Assembly (NCBI GenBank): GCA_016195265.1
Contig: JACPZW010000014.1
Location: 20,761 to 84,760, forward strand
From: Acidobacteriota bacterium
GTDB lineage: Bacteria; Acidobacteriota; Vicinamibacteria; Vicinamibacterales; CAVVIG01
Reading direction: 5' to 3'
Length of the DNA stretch: 64,000 nucleotides
Shown: positions 61,200-64,000 of the stretch, one piece after another
Layout of the letters: each line of letters begins with the position of its first letter
Numbering within the stretch: the stretch's first letter is position 1
Made by a program: the position numbers and the translations under genes
Notes under the pieces: generated by a model
Databases searched by the model: none
Seen by the model: the letters and a program-made list of their open reading frames with translations, nothing else
Told to the model about the DNA's origin: nothing

Positions 61200-62570
61200 T
61201 CATCGTGTTCTCGCAATCTCGTCGTAGAAAATGGCCGACGCGATGATGCCGCCGTGGAAATTCGCGACGTCGAGCTTCTCGTTCGGCGCGTGCGCGTTCT
61301 CGTCCGGCAGCCCCACCCCGAACAGCACTGACGGCAGCCCCAGTTCTTCCTGGAACGTCGACACCACCGGTATCGACCCGCCTTCGCGCGTGTAGACCGG
61401 TTTCTGGCCGAAGCCCTTTTCGATCGCGCGTCCCGCCGCCTGCACGAACGGATTGTCGTACGACGTCATCCACGGCTTGCCGCCGTGCATGCGAGTGATC
61501 TTCAGCTCGACGGTCTTCGGCGCGACGTCTTTCAGATGCGCCTCGAACAGATTCGCGATCTTGTCCGGATCCTGATTCGCCACGAGCCGCATGCTGACCT
61601 TCGCCATCGCGACGGCGGGCAGCACGGTCTTCGCGCCCTCGCCGGTGAAGCCCGACAGCAGGCCGTTGACCTCGAAGGTCGGCCGCGCCCACGTGCGCTC
61701 GAGCGTCGAGTAACCCGACTCGCCGAACACTTTCGGGATCCCGAAATCCTTCCGGTACGCGCGCTCGTTGAACGGCAGCTGCGCCCACGCGTTGCGCTCC
61801 GCATCGGTGAGCGGCACGACATCGTCGTAGAAGCCCGGGATCTTGATCCGGCCGCCGCGGTCCTTCATCGACGCGAGCATCTGCGACAGCACCATCGCCG
61901 GATTCGCGACCGCGCCGCCGAACGATCCCGAGTGCAGATCGGTGTTGCTGCCGCGCAGGTCGATCTGGAAGTACACGAGCCCGCGGAGGCCGTAGCAGAT
62001 CGACGGCACGCCGCGCGCGAACATCGGCGAGTCAGAAATGACGACCACGTCCGCGCTCAGCTCGTTCTTGTGCGCCTTGACGAAGTTGTCGAGGTTGACG
62101 CTGCCGACTTCTTCTTCGCCCTCGAGGATGAACTTGATGTTCACGGGCAGCTTGCCGGTCTGCTTCATGTGCGCTTCGACGGCCTTGAAGTGCATGAAGA
62201 CCTGGCCCTTGTCGTCGGCCGACCCGCGCGCGTAGATCTCGCCGTCGCGGATCGTCGCCTCGAACGGCGGCGACTGCCAGAGATTCAACGGGTCGACGGG
62301 CTGCACGTCGTAGTGGCCGTAGAACAGGATGGTCGGCGCGCCTGGCGCGCCCAGCCAGTCGCCGTACACGACCGGATTGCCCGGCGTGGCGATCAGCCGG
62401 ACGTTCTGCAGACCGATGCGCCGCATCTCGTCCGCGCACCATTCCGCGCAGCGCTTCACGTCGCCCGCGTGCTCGGGCAGCGCGCTGATGCTCGGGATCG
62501 CCAGGAACGCCTTGAGTTCTTCGAGATACTTCTCACGGTTGACGTTGATGAAATCGATGACTTTGTCCAT
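61200..62570 (-). CDS. M20 family dipeptidase
   Basis: This is a cytoplasmic dizinc peptidase of the CNDP/PepV/ArgE group, 456 residues. Metal and catalytic residues are in ILFYGHYDVQPVDPL, ARGSADDKGQVFMHFKAVEA and KFILEGEEEVGSVNLDNF, and the dimerisation domain has LRGSNTDLHSGSFGGAVANP. The last ligand region is EGGSIPVVSTFQEELG. It has no signal peptide. It heads the minus-strand cluster of DinB, receptor and flavoproteins; a scar of a second M20 tail lies at the far end of that cluster. Confidence 0.9.
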   Translation of the reverse strand: MDKVIDFINVNREKYLEELKAFLAIPSISALPEHAGDVKRCAEWCADEMRRIGLQNVRLIATPGNPVVYGDWLGAPGAPTILFYGHYDVQPVDPLNLWQSPPFEATIRDGEIYARGSADDKGQVFMHFKAVEAHMKQTGKLPVNIKFILEGEEEVGSVNLDNFVKAHKNELSADVVVISDSPMFARGVPSICYGLRGLVYFQIDLRGSNTDLHSGSFGGAVANPAMVLSQMLASMKDRGGRIKIPGFYDDVVPLTDAERNAWAQLPFNERAYRKDFGIPKVFGESGYSTLERTWARPTFEVNGLLSGFTGEGAKTVLPAVAMAKVSMRLVANQDPDKIANLFEAHLKDVAPKTVELKITRMHGGKPWMTSYDNPFVQAAGRAIEKGFGQKPVYTREGGSIPVVSTFQEELGLPSVLFGVGLPDENAHAPNEKLDVANFHGGIIASAIFYDEIARTR

Positions 62571-62599
62571 GGGTTGACGGCTCCTGTTGACGTCTTATC

Positions 62600-62654
62600 G
62601 TAGGCCGGGTCCTTTCGGACCCGGCTGAGAGGCGGGTCCACAGGACCGCCCTAC
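62600..62654. repeat. Two GGGTCC-type hairpins before the M20 gene
   Basis: GCCGGGTCC-TTTC-GGACCCGGC and GGCGGGTCC-ACA-GGACCGCCC lie side by side, each with a GTAG or CTAC flank. They belong to the family found at 10276 and 63757. The second contains the stop of the small frame at 62651. Confidence 0.75.
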
Positions 62655-62938
62655 ATCTTCATTGGCTGGCCACTGGTAGCTGCCGGCTCGCGGCTGTCGA
62701 CGCCGGCCGCCGCGACGGGCAACTCAACGTGGAACCGGAATCCATGGCCCGTTGAATGCTCGACCTCGAGCGACCGGACACGCGCTGGCCGACGTTGGCG
62801 AGATCCTCGCCTTCTCGCATGCGCGCGCGCCGTGTCGAGCCGGCCGCGCAGTTCCCCGACAGCGCGGCTCCAATACATCTCGCGCGCGACGAGGATGACG
62901 GCGAGGACGATCGCGACGGCGATCGCTACAGTCGCCAT
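62651..62938 (-). pseudogene. Possible histidine-kinase remnant (N-terminal TM plus C-terminal tail)
   Basis: The 95-codon frame starts with a transmembrane segment (MATVAIAVAIVLAVILVARE) and then passes into RVRSLEVEHSTGHGFRFHVE and LPVAA, which resembles the end of a HATPase_c domain (EVES-x-GxG-x-F-x-V-x-LPV). The H box, N box and most of the ATP site are missing, so it looks like a kinase collapsed by an internal deletion. It overlaps the MBL gene end by 13 nt. It could instead be an unrelated small membrane protein. Confidence 0.45.
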
Positions 62939-63744
62939 CGATCGCCGTCGCCTGTGAGGTTGGTCGCGAGGCCGTCCTTCTTGAGTTTCTCGAGATGCGC
63001 GCGCACGTTTTCCCGCGCCGCCGCCATCAGAGCCAGCGACACACCATGATAGATGGATTCGGTAATGGCCTGCACGCTCGCGTGGCCCGCGCGCAGCGCG
63101 TCGATCACCTGGCGCTCGCGCCTGCGCCGGTGCTCGAGGTAGCCGGTCAGCACGCGGGCCGGCTGATCGATCCGGGGACCGTGCGCCGGCAGCAGCGCGT
63201 GCGGTTCGAGCGCCAGCAGCCGTTCGAGCGACGCCATGTACTGCACGAGGTCGCCGCCGGCGCTCCAGTGGATCATCACGCTGCTTCCCGCGACGACGAG
63301 ATCGCCTGTGAAAATCGTACGGCTCGGCTCGTGCCAGAACGCCAGGTGGTCCGGCGAATGGCCGGGTGTGTGCAGTACGACGAGCGGCTCGCCGCCGGCC
63401 TCGATCGTGTCGCCGTCGTCGATCGCCTGCCACGGCACGGCGTACTGCGCGTCTTCCTTCGGCCAGGGCCGTTTCGCGAACGTGGCGCCGGCGTGCTCGC
63501 TCGCGATCGCCGGAGCGCCGCTGGCATGGTCGCGATGTCCGTGCGTGACGAGTACTGACTCGAGACGCGCGTGACGAATCAGGAGCGCGGACGCCAGGTC
63601 GGCAAGGTGCGGCGGTTCGCCCACACCGGCGTCGATGAGCGTGGCCGGGCCGCGCTCGGCGACGATCAGGTACGTGTTGTTGCCCGCGCCGGTCATCGGG
63701 CTCGGATTGTGCGCGGTGAGCAGTAACGGATTGAACGTGGTCAC
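62926..63744 (-). CDS. Metallo-beta-lactamase-fold hydrolase, LACTB2-like
   Basis: This is a dizinc MBL-fold hydrolase of about 272 residues. Ligands: THGHRDHASGAPAI, LHTPGHSPDHLAFW and FTGDLVVAGSS, with the distal His in LLPAHGPRI. A C-terminal winged-helix-like part (about 215-270, RRRERQVIDALRAGHASVQA) matches LACTB2-type proteins. The GTG start (TTFNPLLLTAHNPSPMTGAG) is preferred; an upstream ATG at 63789 would add 15 residues encoded by a GGGTCC hairpin. Substrate unknown; relatives include thioesterases and RNases. Confidence 0.86.
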   Translation of the reverse strand: MTTFNPLLLTAHNPSPMTGAGNNTYLIVAERGPATLIDAGVGEPPHLADLASALLIRHARLESVLVTHGHRDHASGAPAIASEHAGATFAKRPWPKEDAQYAVPWQAIDDGDTIEAGGEPLVVLHTPGHSPDHLAFWHEPSRTIFTGDLVVAGSSVMIHWSAGGDLVQYMASLERLLALEPHALLPAHGPRIDQPARVLTGYLEHRRRRERQVIDALRAGHASVQAITESIYHGVSLALMAAARENVRAHLEKLKKDGLATNLTGDGDRWRL

Positions 63745-63756
63745 GCTTCTTTTGCC

Positions 63757-63861
63757 GGGTCCGAAAGGACCCGGCCTACGGGGCGACATGCAGAGCGGGT
63801 CCGAAAAGACCCGGCCTACAGGGCGACATGCAGAGCGGGTCCGAAAGGACCCGGCCTACGG
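63757..63861. repeat. 2.6 tandem copies of a 40-bp hairpin unit
   Basis: The unit CGGGTCCGAAAGGACCCGGC-CTAC-GGGGCGACATGCAGAG recurs at an exact 40-bp spacing (cores at 63761, 63801, 63841). The middle copy has GAAAAG in place of GAAAGG. It is the only place here where the GGGTCC hairpin is tandemly amplified with its flank. The remaining 139 nt to the window end show nothing recognisable. Confidence 0.85.
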
Positions 63862-64000
63862 GCAATGCCTTTCGGAAATTCCGAGTCGACGAGTCATACC
63901 AGTTGAAGAGTCCACGACTGTTCGATCGATTCCGGCTTCATGAGTCGAGGCCAACGTGTGACGGGCTGCCGGACCGCGCGTGGACAGGTGCGCGGGCGTC

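Noticed and set aside
63862..64000. Possible partial gene at the right edge
   Set aside because: No frame of useful length or recognisable motif is visible on either strand.

Overview
The window is very GC-rich and densely packed. It looks like a chromosomal stretch of an Acidobacteriota-type bacterium, probably Vicinamibacteria. That placement is inferred from the mix of Oar-like TonB-dependent receptors with an N-terminal carboxypeptidase-regulatory domain, a Ser/Thr kinase with a TolB-type propeller, M28/M20 peptidases, DinB and SirB1 proteins, a fused alpha-beta 2-oxoacid dehydrogenase E1, and many small dispersed palindromes. No rRNA, tRNA, CRISPR array, intact transposase or prophage was seen.

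Layout. 72-15670 (minus strand) is a division and cell-wall (dcw) cluster transcribed mraZ-rsmH-ftsL-ftsI-murE-murF-mraY-murD-ftsW-murG-murC-ftsQ-ftsA, with ftsZ presumably beyond the left edge. A sigma70-like promoter and three MraZ-type GTGG boxes precede mraZ. No murB is present. 15889-16998 is a divergent YchF-like GTPase. 17077-24942 is a translationally coupled surface-polysaccharide operon (one GT4, three GT2 enzymes, two SDR sugar enzymes, a DegT aminotransferase), followed by a secreted STN-like protein and YqeY, and closed by a hairpin terminator. 25062-26969 holds an internally shortened MurJ and a rhomboid protease. 27045-32346 holds DoxX, an M28 carboxypeptidase, a cupin and the E1 fusion. 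32440-34622 is a lower-GC accessory patch (four-helix protein, PIN toxin plus small antitoxin, secreted hydrolase). 34712-42190 is a fatty-acid beta-oxidation operon (TetR regulator with its palindromic operator, fadN-like, two hydrolases, fadA, fadE). 42252-47963 has a DUF1684 lipoprotein, a HAD phosphatase, an Oar-like receptor and a SirB1 protein. 48056-52215 is a decaying region: an EndoIII-like glycosylase, a receptor remnant, a multiply frameshifted kinase and a broken toxin-antitoxin pair. 52296-63744 holds an NHL propeller, two tandem Tat-exported spermidine-dehydrogenase-like flavoproteins, a second Oar-like receptor, DinB, an M20 dipeptidase, a possible histidine-kinase remnant and a metallo-beta-lactamase-fold hydrolase.

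The most unusual feature is the repeat landscape. Unrelated 7-bp (sometimes 8- or 9-bp) degenerate tandem repeats sit between genes, usually as two inverted arms. They reach into gene ends, where they encode C-terminal tails and one signal peptide, and one lies inside the kinase gene. Separate families of short GC-rich palindromes lie in frame inside murC, murF, murG, fadA, fadE and an aminotransferase gene, much like protein-coding palindromic elements. Two short 3' gene scars (thiolase and M20 tails) and an in-frame deletion in murJ point to repeated recombination.
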